A stretch of DNA of 64,000 nucleotides from Atriophallophorus winterbourni (taxonomy: Eukaryota > Platyhelminthes > Trematoda > Plagiorchiida > Microphallidae): assembly GCA_013407085.1 (NCBI GenBank), contig JACCGJ010000279.1, positions 5,331 through 69,330 of the forward strand, written 5' to 3'. Of the stretch, positions 1 through 12,411 are shown one piece after another. Numbering within the stretch: the stretch's first letter is position 1; the number at the start of each line of letters is the position of its first letter. The notes below the pieces were generated by a model that saw only the letters and a list, made by a program, of their open reading frames with translations, was not told the origin of the DNA and made no database searches. Made by a program: the position numbers and the translations under genes.

Positions 1-1050
1 TACTGGGTGATCGGGGTCACTGATAGCCTTCTTAAAGTGGTTTCGGATGACTCCCCGATCTTGACTCGCCCAGAGCTGGACTGGGACTGCTGCTGCTTCT
101 TCTGGAAAAGAAAAGAAAGAAAAACAGTTGAGCTTCATTTCCAACAAACTATTGCAAAGTATAACGATGTCTATGCACAGTATTTTGAAGTACTAAGCGA
201 TCTATTACAAAGTATATGGCGAGTTATTGCGAAGTATAGCAAAGTTTAAACGAAGTATATCGAAGGTTGCGTCAAACTGAGTTTAACTCAACTTTTCAGT
301 CTCGAACTTGCGCTTTCTGGTTTCAGAACCGGAGTAGAAAACCGTCCGGTATGCTTCGACTGATGTGGGCGACATGCCTTGGGGGGTTTCCTGAGCCGGG
401 CGTGTGGCGACTGGACACAATCCTAGACTGGCGAAAAGCATAGAGCTTCTATTTCCTTTGAAACATTTTTCACAGCTATTCTTGAAGAAGTTCCCAGATC
501 GTGATCTGGTAGGGCTGGGGGCCATAAAACTATTTATGCGAGGACTTGGGGGGTCCAAGGGTTCTTTGGACTGCAGCTTGAATTGAGGGTAGGGCTTCCT
601 CTTGTAACTTCTTGGCTAGGCCGAGTCTTTGTCCTTGTCCGACTTGTGCTGCGTCTTTGGGGGACTCATGATAAGACTATGATGAGACAATTAAATTTTC
701 ATCCTATTCATAGTCCTCCAAACGCGCACGCGAAAGAAACAAACGCCCAGGCAAGGCGGCAAGCACACACGCAAATCAAAACACCCACGCCCTTTACATC
801 CGGCGACAAACCTACGCGAATACATTGAAAATATTAAAGAACAAAAAAGTACAATCCTTTGTCTACTAACGGTAACTCTAGTTACCACCTCAAATGTTAG
901 CTTATAGCAATTATGCAAGCAGTCGGTTGCTCAGTAGCTTACGTCGGTACCTTCAGTCACCATCGGAGTGCACTTGTCTGGCGGTGTCTGTCATTTGAAC
1001 CTCGTAGGACTCTTTTTAGAGCCAGTCCAGTGTCGACAATTGTCGACATC
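1..1050. other. GC-richer block, no gene recognised
   Basis: This first kilobase, especially 283-760, is visibly richer in G and C than the rest of the window. Short open frames exist on both strands but none resembles a known domain and none shows exon-like borders. Positions 130-265 carry loosely repeated phrases around 'gaagtata', suggesting decayed short-period repetition. It could be the end of an unrecognised repeat or non-coding flank of another locus. Confidence 0.3.
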
Positions 1051-4000
1051 AAAAACAATTCCCGTAGACAAAGGGTTAAAATAGTAAAGTACAAAAATGA
1101 ACACTCTTCGCTTTTATCGAAGACTTCGCTTTTAGCGAAGAAATTCTTCTATTTCCTTTCTACTTTCGACCTGTATAGAATACTGTTTTTTGTAACTTGA
1201 ATTTGGTTTCGTTTATTATTTCTTTATAATGAATATGGTAAATCTTGCTTTTTGTAATTGTCTTGCTGGAAATCTTCTTTTCACATATTTGGTGAACCTT
1301 TTGTTTTAATTCATTGTTTCTGCCATTGTCGGTCATTGTTGTTGAATTTGGTTGCCATTTTGGGCACTTGGATTTTGACACCAATTTTGGTTGTCTAGTA
1401 TTTGATAGACATTTTTGACGGTAATTTTATCCCTTGCCATTCATGATTTGGCTGTCTATCTTGCCAGCTGAATTTATTGTTGTAATTTGGTAAATTTGAG
1501 CATTTTTGGCTCACATCATTTGTACAACCCATACAGTTGAGGTTTTTCCATTGTTGATGTCTATTAATCTTGTTAATAGTACCGCAGTGAAATCGAATCA
1601 TTGTTTTGAATTGTCGGAATAAGAAACGGGTGGTCTACGCGTTAACCAACAACTTTAGTTGATACAGTCATACCGTTATAAGTTGCTGATGGCAACTTGG
1701 CATCTTCAATGGAACAGTTAAACATCCCATCATCTGCATGAATGATGCATTAGCGGCTTAATAAATATTTGAACATGAATTGGATCGAGTACGAGAAACA
1801 ATAATAACCACGTCAGTTTGCCTCAGGCAGCGTAGTTTCAATACAAACACATGTCCCGTCTTTAATAACTGCTTTCAATAATGCGAATAGTCTCTTGACA
1901 CTAACTTCAGCCCTTGTAACAGATGATTCACGTAATCAAAAGATCCGCTATACTATATAAATAAGTGTCAAATTACATTCCTTAATCAAACATTTTTCTA
2001 CCAATAGTCAGTAAGCTATGAAGGTTAATCTGGCAAGATCTCTTTAGAAATTAGTGTTGAACAAACTCAGAAAGGAATGCTAATATTGAAGTTTACTGAT
2101 TTCGGTGAGCTAAACTTTCTAATTTTTTGAGACGACTCTAGTCAAACTACATGTCCTGCGGCCACCAATGTGTAAAGATTACTCGCTGACACGTTTTCAC
2201 TCACAGGGTCAATCTTTCAGCATCATAGAGAAAATACCATTCATTTATTTGCTCTGCTAACATTATTATTTTCTCAAATATCTGAGCCTCATCGTGCGAA
2301 CATTTTCCCATCGCCAACTATTATACTGTTTTTCCTATAGTTGCAAAGACTGTGTCGAGCTTCGTATTTTGATACCTGTATCCCTATTCTACATCGTGCG
2401 GTTAACGAGGTATAGTGGATTATTTACTGAATGACGGAATCACGAGTTTTAAAGCAGCGACGTTGACCTGCTGTCCAAACGCCCATCACTCAGTCGATTA
2501 ACCCACTTCAAGCTACTAACATGTTTGACCGCATCACGAGATTCAAAAATGGACAAAACATCGTTGGATCAAGCTGTGGCAGCGAGGATTGTTTACCCGA
2601 CAGCAACATGGAACCAAGTTGATCTATGTGCCAAGGGCCTGGATGCGCCGAACGCAAAATGGTCGCGGCAGAAATAGCTGATAGGAAGCACCTTGATATG
2701 CAAAATTGTCCCTAGGTCACGTAAAAAGCGTATGAACAACCGGCGAGTCCAAAGGCGAGTAAAGTCATTACGTTTTTTCTGTGTATGGTTAAGATCCATA
2801 GTGAATATGACCGTACTTAATCCATTGATTCGATAGCATTAATAAAAAATGAAAAGGTTCCAGGCACCTGCTAAGTCTGTGTTCGTTTCAGAACTAAATC
2901 CTTGCACGATGCCGATTCTATTGAACCCAAAATAAAAAAATATAATGACCAATTTTGAGATGTGCCTTCGACGTGTGGAGGAATTAATGGTAAATCATGT
3001 GAATACGCAAGTGATCAATGCAACGAGTTCGGATCCATTACTGAAGGAATCTGAGACTAGGGCTATTAGTGTGACAAAAATGAAAAATCAGGGTTAATCA
3101 CTTTTCGGAACCAGATAAAATGAACATGACCCTAGATAATGTTACACAGATATATTCTTACTGTCTACCTCAGCTATGCACTCTATAGCGGCTGTACCCG
3201 ATTCACAAAGTCAAGCCCAAAAGGGTTTAAATTCTTAAAATTCTGACTTTCCTATATGTAGAAGAACTCCCGATACGTACTAAGCGTGATGTATACGAAC
3301 GTTAGCGAGTACCAAGAATGTCTGTTTGATAGCAAACAGAAACACTAGCTCGTGAAATGATCTCAACTTTGCCACCTAAAGCAAATTGAACATGTAGTCG
3401 CAGACAAAGTGAGCCGTCTAACTCGCCACTCAATTTCAGCTCATAGTGTTCAAACTTGCTTGCTAGAAGTCACACTAAAATGCGAGGCTAAAATCGAGAA
3501 AGTAATGCTGAATGCGTACCTACTCAAGACAGATCAGGACTCAAACGGCCGCATGCATATCGATGCACCATGGTGGGAAAGAAAGGGTAGCTCGAACGCC
3601 AGGGAAAAACGGAATCACGAAGGATAGTTCTAATTGATCTACCAGAAAATAGTTTTTGATCATCATGATACCGTAGATCATGACGTCAAGCAATGGCGCT
3701 ACCTTGCGTGTTCTCTAGATATTTCTAATGTCGTTGTTGTGGACACTTTCGAGTTCCTTTTTCGCCAAAATATAAAGGGGATGGACCGAAACCCCTAAAG
3801 ATTACGTTCTTAACCAGCGCCGAAATATTATCGTTGGAATGAAAAAAAGGAAAACGAACATTACTCAATGATGTTGGACTTAGCCCACTCAAACCCAATG
3901 TCATAAGTCAAACACTCCCTCCGGATAGCAGCGTTTCTATCCAAATGAAAGAAATCAATACATGAAAAACGTCGTAGGTCCGGCTCAAATCGAGTCGGAC

Positions 4001-4080
4001 TGAGCAATTCACACCGAAACCTAATTGTCGATTCAGGCGATCGCTGACCAATTAAAAGCTAACATGTTTTATCATCCCAG
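1051..4080. other. Intergenic, no gene recognised
   Basis: AT-rich sequence with no supported exon. A short hairpin with 6-bp arms (CTTCGC/GCGAAG) lies near 1123-1139. Plus-strand fragments around 2520-3650 are somewhat less AT-rich and may be decayed upstream LINE sequence leading into the ORF1 relic at 4.1 kb, but no motif proves it. Confidence 0.3.
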
Positions 4081-4083
4081 GCA

Positions 4084-4893
4084 TTGACTTTTCAGAGGGA
4101 TCCGGCACCACACTGTTTAACGCCTTATCATATACCACATGATTTATCACTGCTTGTTAAGTCCGACTCCAGAGGAGTCGGAGGAACAGCACTCTACTTC
4201 AAGCAATCGTTTATCTGTAGTGCTATGAACGACCAGACTCTCGATATAATTGACAAACTTCAGGATACCAATGCATTATTGGAGTGATCTGTCACTGCTC
4301 GCTCTGGGAACGCTTGTCTTGATTGCTTTAAACAGGTTACGGATAAAGCATAAGTTGCACAATGTGAAATATGTTCAAAGTGGACGCATATTCGGTGCGG
4401 AGAAATGAAGCCAGAGACATATCGATGGCTACAGAAGACATCATGCAATTTTATTCGCACCGTATATAAGATATGCCTTCCACCATCAAACGATAAGCAC
4501 GGAGGTAATCAGAATAAAGTAAAACCTGCATCTACTGAAACCGCTAAATGGGACGACGGAGGAGACATAGTTACTCAACTTTAGCGGAGGACAAACAACA
4601 TTTATTTGGAGCAAGCATCCCTGAGCACTATTAATGACGTAGCTTCCTCGACTACAAACCGGTTACAAAATGGTATTAGTACGAATGATGCATCGACCGG
4701 GCCTAAACTCACCGTTTGCTCACTTTCAACACCGTTTGCTCAACAGTCAGGAGTGAATATAACTTTTGCGGGCGTGAAGTCTAATGGTCTACTCAGTGAT
4801 CCGGGCTATGTAAGCTCGGCCCAACGAATGAGTAAAATTGAGAACCAGCTTTATGTAGTTAACCAAGTGCCCATTAGTGGAAATGATATTTGA
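4084..4893 (+). pseudogene. Degenerate LINE ORF1 with PHD-type zinc finger
   Basis: One plus frame runs through this interval with in-frame stops near 4285, 4351 and 4582, so it is a relic. Between about 4308 and 4450 it encodes a CxxC pair (CLDC), a second CxxC (CEIC), then KWTHIRC and a final Cys in TSCNF. That C2-C2-H-C spacing is the PHD-like finger found in ORF1 of CR1-group non-LTR retrotransposons. The stretch before it (SDSRGVGGTALYF) resembles the endonuclease phrase 'RGGGVALY' of such elements, an order that would suggest nesting. Downstream residues are Ser/Thr/Asn-rich, as in ORF1 tails. The finger is seen directly; the family is inferred. Confidence 0.55.
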
Positions 4894-5420
4894 TCTACAG
4901 TTTAAAGGGAACCAAGATGGCATTATCGGAAGCGATGATTGATTACAGCGAATGCTCGTGAGCAAACTGGGGACACGCGTGAGATAAGTGTACACTAACA
5001 ACGCAATTTACTACAGTCTAAATTATATAGTTTTATCTGATAGTACTAACACATAAACCCATCCATGCTGGAAATTATCCCATCTCTCTCATGACAGAAC
5101 TTTGCAGTCACCCGATATAACCTTATGGACAACACAGCAGAATAAACTCTTGCGCGTTTCCTATCCTCACTGTAAAATGATTGTACTGTTTAGCGTCTTA
5201 TGTTCTACAATCTAATATTGCTCACGTGTTGAGTAATAACTTGATGCCTACATTGACAAATAAAATGACTTTAGATAACTAACCTTTGACACTTCATTGC
5301 AATTGTTTCACCATCTGCCTCGATGTACATTTTTGTAAATATTGTAATGTATGTTATTCTGCTCACATATAAACTATAAGTGAATTTATGCAAATAAAAT
5401 AGAACCCTGTTTCTAGTGGC
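4894..5420. other. Intergenic, nothing recognised
   Basis: AT-rich sequence after the ORF1 relic. No coding frame, repeat unit or RNA motif was identified. Confidence 0.3.
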
Positions 5421-5423
5421 ACT

Positions 5424-5500
5424 TTTGGTCTGAAAAGCATCTGTGTCAGAAGCGAAACGTTTTCAAAACTACTTTACCAGATTCAATTCTGCCTATCATA
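5424..5500 (+). repeat. Family C repeat with hammerhead-like core
   Basis: The core begins CTGAAAA at 5430 (one change from CTGANGA, position 8). A stem II hairpin follows with arms GCaUCU (5437-5442) and AGAaGC (5448-5453), one internal A/A mismatch, then GAAACGUU from 5454. Stem I can form between UUUUGG upstream and UCAAAA downstream. The flank to about 5500 ends in a degraded 'ACCGATTGCACT' arm shared with the copies at 7.4 and 16.9 kb. Probably inactive because of the G8 change. Confidence 0.55.
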
Positions 5501-7390
5501 AAATTAGGGTCATATTGGTCTAACCATATTGGAACAAAATGTTAAATTTTAAAAACTTCTATAAACATTGAAGCTTAAATGAATCTTGAAGTGCAGTCCA
5601 GTCCTAACATTATGACATCAATATTTTCTTCAAAAATGCTTTTGAATCTGCGTGTATCTCCGTCTTCAAAGGATTGCCAATGAGCAAACGTTTGGTTGAA
5701 ATTAAATGAAGCGGTGTTGACATAAGATATATAATCGATGGTTCATCTAGTGTTAGAAATAAAAATAGAAGTACTTCTTTTTGAAGCTGCTCACATCTAC
5801 AAATACCATCTCAAATAACCGTCCCCGGGCTTTTGCGCTTATCAGGTTTGGATGGCAAGAATAGATCCAATATGCTTTTGAATATTAACAAAACTACAAC
5901 CATAACCGTATCCACTCTTTGAAACTCATACTTGTTCAAAACTTTGAATACAGTTTTAACTTTCAACAACAGTAAACTGCTTCTGATAAATTGAAAATAT
6001 GTACCAGTGTACATCTACATTGGGTGATAGCAATTGCGCTCACACAATTTACTAATTGAAGCTCGATATTATTTACATTAGATGATAGAAAATATACTGT
6101 ATAAGCTTGGAGATTCATGTATATCGGAATGCATTCAACACACCGTTTTGTTCTCGTAAGTTACAGAAGGAGCCGCAATCGTATTACAGTTAAGACATTC
6201 GTCTTTTAATTTGGAGGTTCTCAGATCTTTCGCCACAATGATTACACATTTTAAAAAATGTTGGTTCAACCCTACACAATTGCGTGTGCAAAAATAGGAA
6301 AACTGACTACGACAAAGCGGAACATTTTTCCTTGGACCAAATCATGGTAAAGAGACTGGAGTTCATAATAGATTGTGAATATAGTAATGTGTTGCTCACA
6401 TCTCCATCCCTTACAATGTGAATATATTCAGCACTGTGAGGTCGGTTAGCGGATTCAGAGCTGAAAACGCAAGAAGTGAACAAAACGGCCTCAAATCGCA
6501 TGATGATAAGACAAGTGGTGGCAAGAAACAGACAACGATCCATCTGATTACGAGATTTATTTCGTTCTAACCGACAAGAAGTTGGCTGGTAATCTGATGA
6601 GAAGCGCACGCCTGATTCGGGATATGCAAACAGTTTTAAGATAAAAAAAATCTGTGTTTGATTCAGGATAACGTTACATGCGGTCTGACAAAGATGCCTT
6701 GACTTTTCTTTCTTCAATATCACACCCACGCCTTAATGTAGATCAATTTGAAGCTAACCAACGCTTTTATTAGTCGAATATACCTGATAGGTGAAAATAA
6801 TATGGAAAACGTTGTATGGCCAATCAGAATTTTAGAAAATCTTTCACAAAGTTTGTAATATAACATTTGCAAGTTACAGCTCACCAGTAAGTGCATTCAA
6901 ACCGAATGAATGTTTAAATAGATGATGCAAAATAGAAATAGCAAATGCAAGAATAAAGGAATTCAATTAATTGCTGCAATTTTCACATTTTATCGATGCA
7001 GTGCATGGCCGAGAAATCCGCGCTGAATAAGAAAATGACGATATGGTTTTAATTATGTTTCAAGTAATGAAAGTTTCAATGATTTTAAATACCAAGCTCA
7101 TTGAAAAAATTCGCCTTGAGCACTTCGTAATAAAAAAAACTTATTCTGATTTTTACCTCAAATAATAATTGGCGATATCATTCTAAGAAAGATTCAGGTA
7201 ATTTGCAACGAGATTTACGGCTTTCATTCGATTCAAAATCTTTCAGTCAAAATTATTAAGCATTAACCCTGAAAAATATATCAAACGCAGATACAAATGG
7301 AAATATTTTGTGTAATCAAGAAAATGAATACACCAGCAATAATCCTGATCCTAGTCATTCCCATAAGACGTGACACACTGTTGGCGAACT
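5501..7390. other. Intergenic with family A relic
   Basis: AT-rich, no supported exon. A short minus-orientation relic of family A (phrases AGTAATGTGTTGCTCACAT and CCATCCCTTACA) lies at 6381-6414. A 140-codon minus frame at 6307-6729 overlaps this relic, has no recognisable domain and is treated as chance. Confidence 0.35.
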
Positions 7391-7394
7391 ATAG

Positions 7395-7520
7395 GCTGTT
7401 TAGCGGTAAGGTCAAATCAGTGATGGGGGTTGACTACTACTTAATCATGTTCCCTGTCCTGACTATCACCCAAAAACTGCTCTAACCGATTGCACTCAAA
7501 CTTCTTTGCATTGTGATTGA
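7395..7520 (+). repeat. Family C repeat, ribozyme core deleted
   Basis: This copy shares its left flank (GGTTGAC, then TCATGTTCCCT at 7446-7456) and its right end (ACCGATTGCACT near 7485-7497) with the family C copy at 16.9 kb. The segment that should hold the CTGANGA and GAAAC core is missing, leaving ATCACCCAAAAACTGCTC. It is a deleted copy and supports the idea that C is a discrete dispersed repeat. Confidence 0.5.
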
Positions 7521-9419
7521 CGTTGATTCCAGTGTTGGTTTTCAAGGTCAACAGCGAAATAAACGATAGAATCTGAGTACGTTTAACCTCAATCAAGCTA
7601 ACACAATAATTTCCACTCAAAATGGATCATCACTCACAGAAAAACGCGATGTAAGTCAGCCTTAGAATCAGACAATAGTGCAACGATTAACTGCTCTATA
7701 AATACGGAAAAAAACATTTTCGCAGAATCTGGAATGCCCTCTCGTAACCCCAAATGGGCAGATTCGAATAACCATCACTGACAGTTTTCGTATGGTATGG
7801 TTCTGCAAATTTACGTCAAATATAGAGTTTCGATTTGATCTGACTGAGTATATAACCGCTATTTTTATACATGAGAAACAAAATACAAACGCTGCTATTG
7901 ATGACCAATATAATCTAATGTGAGATTTCATTGAGTTTGATTTTCGCCTAAAACGAACAGGGTTGGATGTACTTATCACATCCAATAGCGGCTTAATATA
8001 ACATTCACACTCATTTCCGAGTCAATATAAACATTATCGTGATCCTCGAGTTTTACTACTTGGAACAGCAAATAAATAGTCATAAGATCATGCGATAGAA
8101 TAAATCTAAATGAGCCATTCCCACGAGTCAGCAACTTTGAAATTCAAATTAATAGCAAAATGTTTGTAAGTTTACACTTGATTTTAATTGGATTTAAAAA
8201 AACACCATTAAAGTTTGAAATTACCTTAATTCTAGGAAGCTTTCGAAAAATAAGCTACCCATAATTTCGATCTAATCATAAGCAATATGAAAAACAAAAT
8301 GACCATTGACGTGAAAAAATTACTCACAACTGTGTCACTGAGAACGTTGAAACTCGATCTTCGATTATCGGAGGAAATTCCAGTTTCCGACAGGAGAAGC
8401 TGTCGAAAGGAGTGAAATGAATGGACAGTCTTTTTAATGAGTTTGCGATAAAGTGCTTCGATAGGATCACTAATTTCAATGACGGAAATTTGATTGAGTC
8501 ACTTATACGAGGGCGATTAATTTACGGTAGCGTCTCGGTGAAATAAATGTATCTTGACAGTGTGCTATTTTCACGCTCATCCCCACACTACACTAACGGT
8601 TATTTAACACTTAACATCCAACTGTTGTTAGCCAAGAGTTGATAAACTTGAACGTGGAAAGTTGAAAAACGGCAGAATAGCAATGACTCTAAAAATGTTA
8701 AACAAGCGAAGTTTGCTAGTCACAACTACTGTTGGATTGAGCCAGTAAGACAAACTTGTCCACTTTCAGTTACACACAGATGTGAATGGAGTTAAACCTA
8801 CATATTTGTGCTAAATATCCATTTTTGCTTGCATTTTGAACACAGAACGTTCCGGATCTACACGAAAAAACTTCGAACAAATTATGGACTTGTAATCACT
8901 TTTGCTTGAACCGAAACCATGTATTAAACACAATCCGATTGTTTTTACATGTAGTCGAGATGATTGGTCTTGCCAACCTTTGAAAGAACACATATTATTT
9001 TCATTTTTGCGCTCCGAGGTAAGCGTTCGGAACCATAATATCTCTAGTTGATGAATATAACGAGAACGAAACCGATCGTGGTTTGTTTGATGGTAGTCCA
9101 TGCAAATGTATTTTTTGTTTAGTTTTTATACAAGTTTTCTACACTAAATAAAAATGTAAAAACGCACCGAAATGTTTGAGGTATATTAATTTGCTCATAT
9201 TTGCCGCTCTTATACACAACTACCGGTATCGTGGTATTAACCGTCAATGTATGTATATTGCATTTCAACTGTCGATAAGTTTTAAATCTAAGAAAAATTT
9301 GTAAACAATATGCAAACAATTTGGAATTTGAATCCATCAAGCCTACATGGTCAATTACGTACTCAAAGTGATTCCAGGCTAAGCGTTCGAGGCGCTCAGC
9401 ATGGCTGGATATATACAAT
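7521..9419. other. Intergenic, nothing recognised
   Basis: AT-rich sequence. Minus-strand open frames of 105 codons (7668-7985) and about 96-99 codons (8811-9101, 9119-9418) have no recognisable domain, no exon-like borders and ordinary composition, so they are not called as genes. Confidence 0.35.
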
Positions 9420-10880
9420 GCATTTGGTATTGTGTATCGACTTCTGCCATTAAACGCTGTTTTTATTGATTTAACAAAGGCATTCGACTACGTCTGCAGG
9501 GAGGGTCTTTTCAAAGTGCTTGATCTGATAGGCTGCCCTCCCAAGACTGCTCAGATTCGTTATTTTTGTTCCAATTTGGCATGAAGGTCTCAGTCCATTT
9601 TAACGGTTTCATTTCAGAAGCATTTGAAATTCACCGAGACGTCAAACAAGGATAGGTACTACCTCCCACACTGTTCTGCATTTCCTTTGCTCTGCATCTA
9701 AAGCACGCTTTTAGGAAGAGAACAGAAGGCATCTACATACGCACGCGAAATGATGGCAATGTTTTGAAAGTGAACCGGTGGGGAGCACACACCAGTGTAC
9801 GGGATGTGATAATAAGTGACCTGCTGCTGCCGACGATGCAGCTTTTATTGCTCACTCCCAAGAGAATATCCAGTCACTAATGAACTGTTTTCCGTCCGCA
9901 TACAAAGACTTTTGTCTACCAAACAGCATGTGCAAGACTAAAGTCCGTGGTCAAGGTATTGCATCGCCTCCAATCATCACTGATTCGAAACTGTCAGCTT
10001 GAACCTTTACATAATTTCACATATCTTGGTTTAGCCACTGCGGATAACCTCTCGCTTGACACGGAGATTGATAAGCAAATTAGCAGAGCAGTTGATATTT
10101 TGTCTCGATTAAATTTTCGTGTTTGGGGTAACTGCATGTTGACTGTAAAGACAAAGATGATGGTATACAGCCGGTTCGTACTAAATGCTTTACTGTATGG
10201 CAGTGAAACCTGTACCACCCAAGCAAGACACAAACGAAACCTGAGTGCTTAACATCTAAGAAGCATCCGTCGTATCTTGATCATATCGTGGATATACAAA
10301 TTGACTGTTGCTGAAGTGCTTTCATAAGCTGGTATACGGAGCATGTTCAACCTACTACGACATTGCCTTCACGTCTGCAGAATGTAAATAGGTCATATTC
10401 AAAAAGATCTACTCTATGGTGAGTTGTAATCCCGAATTCGACCATTGAGCAGACCTAACTTGCGGTACAAACACGTTTGCAAAAGAAATATGTAAGCTCT
10501 TGGCATTGACTCCAGGTTTTGAGAAGAACTTGCTCTCGATAGCATAATTTGGAAGCATTGTCAAAAGCATCGTTTGCAAGCTGAGGAGGAGCAGATACAA
10601 CTTTCAACTGTTGGGCGCACATCGAGCTGCCGCATTACAAATGACGCCGATCGATCGAGTACTGTCTATCGCTGCGAGAGTGAGCGTTCCATCCAAATCG
10701 GAATGTTTAATCATTCGAAAAGCTGTAGAACACGAAAATTACATGCGATGGGGATGTACATCCATGGTCGACATCAACCAAAGGAATTCTGGACAAAAAC
10801 ATCGCAGTCTTTCTTAAATAGTTCAGCTCAGCGGACACTAGCTCCTAATACAATAAGAGAAGAAAGTTTAAAATGAATTA
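9420..10880 (+). pseudogene. RTE-like LINE reverse transcriptase, decayed
   Basis: A decayed reverse transcriptase and C-terminal region of a non-LTR retrotransposon. Conserved pieces in order: FIDLTKAFDYVCREGL (about 9454-9501, the first catalytic Asp block); ADDAAFIAHSQENIQSL (about 9833, the catalytic 'xxDD' box); CKTKV (KKTKV block); HNFTYLGLATADNLSLDTEI (about 10010-10070); LTVKTKMMVYSRFVLNALLYGSET (10140-10210); LRSIRRIL (10252); then LRYKHVCKRNM (about 10459-10490). Frameshifts and stops interrupt it. The phrase order is that of the RTE-group / endonuclease-RT proteins common in invertebrates. It lies downstream of the SCYL2 gene and is on the opposite strand. Confidence 0.8.
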
Positions 10881-11394
10881 GTTAAGGCTTTATTTGGATA
10901 GTGTTTAGATTTGGCACGTTACCAGAAACATTTGGTTGCGAACGTATTGCAATAGATAGGCAAACAGGCATGTAATATGATTACAAACAGCAATAATCTG
11001 CTTGTAAGAATCAAACATAAATTATTACGACTATAGATATTTCGTTCCTAACACATCATTTTCTTATTAGTTTAAAATATTTGACTACTGTTTTGCGAAA
11101 AGTAGTGTAATAAATTATTAAAAATGTAAGCTGAATCAATTTGCATGCTAATTCTCGTGTAAGTGAGCGAAGCTTCATCAGAAAGAGCTAATTCCACATG
11201 TCATTTAGTCGGTGTAACGGAAGCATTACCTGGCTGTATCGATTATTCCTAGTTAGAAAAGTATGCTCACTTTGATTGCTGGTTTTATTCGTCATGGGAA
11301 AGTAGCACCACACCAAATTCATTTTCTTCAAGGGAAAGTTAACACTTATCACGCAAGCATTGAACAACTTTTGCGTCTTGGCATCACATGATTT
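10881..11394. other. Intergenic, nothing recognised
   Basis: AT-rich sequence between the LINE relic and a family A repeat. No coding or RNA signal was seen. Confidence 0.3.
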
Positions 11395-11580
11395 TGTGAT
11401 TCTCTCATTGAACATCGTGGTTCTATACAACAGTGACATAAAAGTATAACTTTATTTACCACTTCACCACCGTTTCAAGGCTCACTGAACCCGATCTTAC
11501 TATCTCCATCTGATGACGAAAATCAGCCTGAAACTTGTTGTCGTGGGTACGGGGTGGGGATGTGTGACCGCAATACATTA
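11395..11580 (+). repeat. Family A retrozyme-like unit with degenerate core
   Basis: One family A unit in plus orientation. It starts in the GATTCTCTCATTG / ACATCGTGGTTCTATAC section, passes 'AACTTTATTTACCACTTCACC' near 11450-11470, the TTTCAAGGCTCACTGAACC phrase, and reaches the core CTGATGA at 11510-11516 with GAAAC at 11530-11534. Stem II and stem III have decayed and GUGG of stem I is displaced. It lies about 400 bp downstream of the last SCYL2 frame; its minus-strand AATAAA (complement at 11451-11456) is the nearest poly(A)-like hexamer noticed downstream of that gene. Confidence 0.6.
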
Positions 11581-11982
11581 TTTTTCCATGCATGAGCTTC
11601 TCGTTTTAATATGGATTCCAATGCGCGAAATAGTATTAAAAATATATTTGAAGTAATATGGATGCAATAATTATTTTCGTTTGGATTAACATGTGCTAAT
11701 TTGAAATAATGTGAATATTACACTGGTAAACATAGAATCTGCCACACGTTAGTTAAAAAACAATACCTTATCATGCTCATGCGTGTAAAATGAATCAATT
11801 TTAAGCCTATATATAAACTAATTATTGTAGCAATATTTCAAGTAACAGAACAAACTGATTATTGGTTTGTTAGAAATATGATTCGCCGACAATATTTCTA
11901 TTATAAGTTAAAGTTTAGAAAACGCCTTTTGATAGTAACTGAGAATAGCTAAGTTAAAACAAGTTTATCCTAGTTATGGGGA

Positions 11983-12411
11983 TCAGAAATTCGCATTGTG
12001 TGAACAGCTGACCTGTTTTGAGCTACCAAATTTTTCGTTGATTTTCAACAGATTACTAGCTGACGGTATCCTGCCGGCAGATCTTGACGATACGAAGGGT
12101 CCGTCACATATTTGCGCAGTCAGTAATCGGCGCGATCCAAACCCGTCCAACCTATCGGTCGAACGATTGAAACGAAGCTCTCCTTCTGTCAGCGAATAGC
12201 TGGGCGATCGATGTCCAGAGTGGGAACTCAGTTTGCTATTGATCAACGAATTTTGCTGGACACTGCCGACTTGTTTTAAAATGTCGTAGCTATGACGTCG
12301 AATGGTATTAACGTTCGGTAGCGTGAGGCCGAATCTCACATTATTCGTAGATTTCTCGGTTATCGGGACAGCATCGGGTGAGATAGTACGTTGAGCAGAC
12401 GTCGATGGAAT
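11983..12411 (-). CDS. SCYL2: SCYL2 exon 15 (Ser-rich C-terminal tail)
   Basis: A strong acceptor (CTGATTTTTCAG, complement of 12412-12423) opens a 142-codon frame that runs to a TGA at 11983. It starts IPSTSAQRTISPDA and is rich in Ser, Arg and Asn with no fold, like the disordered tail of SCYL2. A possible donor (CAG before GTCAGC) near 12010 would shorten it and imply another exon. Phase 0 at its start agrees with the tentative exon at 17.8 kb. No recognisable DLFG-type C-terminal motif is present. The exon itself is likely real; membership of this gene is inferred from strand, phase and position. Confidence 0.6.
   Translation of the reverse strand: MPSTSAQRTISPDAVPITEKSTNNVRFGLTLPNVNTIRRHSYDILKQVGSVQQNSLINSKLSSHSGHRSPSYSLTEGELRFNRSTDRLDGFGSRRLLTAQICDGPFVSSRSAGRIPSASNLLKINEKFGSSKQVSCSHNANF

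Noticed and set aside
6307..6729. 140-codon minus-strand open frame
   Set aside because: It overlaps a family A relic, has no recognisable domain and no exon signals; longest-by-chance frames of this kind are expected in 64 kb.
7668..7985. 105-codon minus-strand open frame
   Set aside because: No domain, splice borders or homologous copy; composition typical of noncoding AT-rich DNA.
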